NCBI GenBank assembly: GCA_045126815.1
Contig: JBGVPD010000029.1
Coordinates: 1-7,379 of the forward strand
Source of the DNA: RGIG1995 sp045126815
GTDB lineage: Bacteria; Bacillota; Clostridia; Oscillospirales; CAG-272
Length of the DNA stretch: 7,379 bases
Reading direction: 5' to 3'
Both the position numbers and the translations under genes were made by a program. The notes below the pieces were generated by a model. The model was not told where the DNA came from and did no database searches. It worked only from the letters and a program-made list of their open reading frames with translations. This document shows positions 6,610 to 7,379 of this stretch, one piece after another. Within the stretch, counting starts at the first letter, position 1, and the number at the start of each line of letters is the position of its first letter.

Positions 6610-6640
6610 ACAAAAACGCAGATTTTTTCTGCGTTTTTGT
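6610..6640. terminator. Rho-independent terminator
   Basis: Bases 6610-6622 pair perfectly with 6628-6640 (13 bp: ACAAAAACGCAGA and its complement) around a TTTTT loop. The right arm supplies the T run (6634-6638) on the plus strand, and the left arm supplies one on the minus strand. It lies 14 bases after the stop codon of the small gene ending at 6595. The next gene's -10 box begins three bases beyond it. Confidence 0.8.
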
Positions 6641-6648
6641 GCTATAAT
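6640..6648 (+). promoter_or_regulatory. Extended -10 promoter abutting the terminator
   Basis: TG at 6640-6641, one base, then a perfect TATAAT (6643-6648) form an extended -10 element. The -35 region would fall inside the terminator loop and right arm (about 6620-6626) and has no good match, which extended -10 promoters tolerate. Transcription would start near 6655, giving a leader of about 58 bases before the TTG start at 6713. It also puts the GTG at 6650 outside the transcript. Confidence 0.5.
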
Positions 6649-6712
6649 AGTGAACGAAACTAACTCAACGACAAATCTTAATTATAAATACGATTATATA
6701 GGAGTAATCATT

Positions 6713-7312
6713 TTGAAAACAATAATAGAGCATTATGACAAACTGATAGAAGAAAATAACGATCCCGTTCACGATCCTAAACCATTAAAAGATTATATGA
6801 ATAAATGGGACGGTGAACATTTTATTGAAAGTATGCAACTTGATAATAATAAATCTGTTTTAGAAATAGGTATAGGAACGGGACGTCTTGCGCTAAAGGT
6901 TGCTCCACTGTGTAAAAAATTGTTTGGAATTGATATTTCTCCCAAAACGATTATTAGAGCAAAAGAAAATCTTTCACAGTATAAAAATATTGAACTAATT
7001 TGTGATGATTATATGTGTTTTGATTTTCCCATTAGTTTTGATATAATATATTCTTCTTTAACTTTCATGCATATAAAAGACAAATACTCTGCTATAAAAA
7101 AGATTGCTTCATTGTTAAATCCTAACGGAATTTTCGTTTTATCAATTGACAAAAACCAAAATAAATTTATAGATACAGGAACAAGAAAAATAATAATTTA
7201 TCCCGATAACCCTACAAGTATACAAGAATTTATTAGCAAATCTAACCTTAATGTTATAGAACAATTTGAAACAGAACACGCATACATAATAGTCAGCAAA
7301 AAAGCACAATAA
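6713..7312 (+). CDS. Class I SAM-dependent methyltransferase
   Basis: This 199-residue protein is predicted to transfer a methyl group from S-adenosylmethionine; the acceptor is unknown. Motif I is VLEIGIGTGRLA (residues 49-60), the SAM-ribose acidic position is Asp74 in LFGIDIS, and Asp98/Asp99 match the adenine-binding region. FDIIYSSLTFMHI (109-121) matches motif IV and the region after it, and LLNPNGIFVLSID the following strand. The N-terminal cap, HYDKLIEENNDPVHDP (7-22), is shared by a set of Firmicutes methyltransferases I know only as uncharacterised. The TTG start is chosen because AGGAG (6700-6704) lies eight bases upstream and the cap begins there; the GTG at 6650, 21 codons earlier, has no ribosome binding site and abuts the -10 box. 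Codons are strongly A/T-ending (ATA, AAT, GAT), unlike the genes to the left, suggesting transfer. Compared with rRNA or protein methylases it lacks diagnostic motifs. Confidence 0.85.
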   Translation: MKTIIEHYDKLIEENNDPVHDPKPLKDYMNKWDGEHFIESMQLDNNKSVLEIGIGTGRLALKVAPLCKKLFGIDISPKTIIRAKENLSQYKNIELICDDYMCFDFPISFDIIYSSLTFMHIKDKYSAIKKIASLLNPNGIFVLSIDKNQNKFIDTGTRKIIIYPDNPTSIQEFISKSNLNVIEQFETEHAYIIVSKKAQ

Positions 7313-7379
7313 TACTGTAATCAAACCAACATAAACTAATTTAAAATAGAACAACTACATAAACGGTCAAATAAAGCCT

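Noticed and set aside
6650..6712. GTG start at 6650 for the methyltransferase
   Set aside because: It has no ribosome binding site, lies one base after the -10 box and so upstream of the likely transcript start, and adds a tail unlike the family. TTG at 6713 has AGGAG at eight bases.
7313..7379. Right-hand tail as the start of another feature
   Set aside because: No hairpin, promoter, ribosome binding site or open frame of use can be seen in these 67 bases.

Overview
The window looks like chromosomal DNA from a low-GC Gram-positive anaerobe of the class Clostridia, probably a gut Oscillospirales-type organism. This rests on the AT-rich base composition, strong AGGAGG-type ribosome binding sites, near-consensus sigma-A promoters, a typical Firmicutes lipoprotein signal, and a clostridial gene set (acetate kinase beside TmcAL). 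The taxon is an inference; no rRNA or other marker gene is present.

Layout. Bases 1-659 carry no gene. They hold two strong hairpins (26-59 and 74-103) and then five degenerate direct repeats of about 85 bp (about 125-584), each with a GC-rich foldback core. A clear extended -10 promoter (595-622) then drives a two-gene exported unit: a membrane-anchored transglutaminase-like protein with an intact Cys/His/Asp triad (660-1850) and a small lipoprotein of unknown function (1904-2596). A bidirectional terminator (2644-2677) separates this unit from the convergent acetate kinase gene ackA (3895-2693, minus strand).

ackA is transcribed divergently from tmcAL (4062-5240), the tRNA(Met) cytidine acetate ligase gene, across a 166-bp intergenic region. 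That region holds a good ackA promoter whose -10 box lies in a 6-6-6 inverted repeat. Acetate links the two products: AckA interconverts acetate and acetyl phosphate, and TmcAL uses acetate and ATP to acetylate the wobble cytidine of tRNA(Met). tmcAL is followed after 18 bp by a gene for a galactose-mutarotase-like, probably DUF4380-type protein (5259-6188), likely in the same transcript. A strong promoter (6199-6227) then serves a 105-residue protein that I do not recognise (6278-6595), ended by a 13-bp terminator hairpin.

The last gene (6713-7312, TTG start) encodes a class I SAM-dependent methyltransferase. Its codon use is visibly more AT-rich than that of its neighbours, which suggests a recent arrival. 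Most of the window is ordinary housekeeping DNA. The least explained parts are the repeat array at the left, the exported transglutaminase/lipoprotein pair, the small unknown protein, and the compositionally distinct methyltransferase. I see no clear defence system, CRISPR array, transposase or RNA gene.
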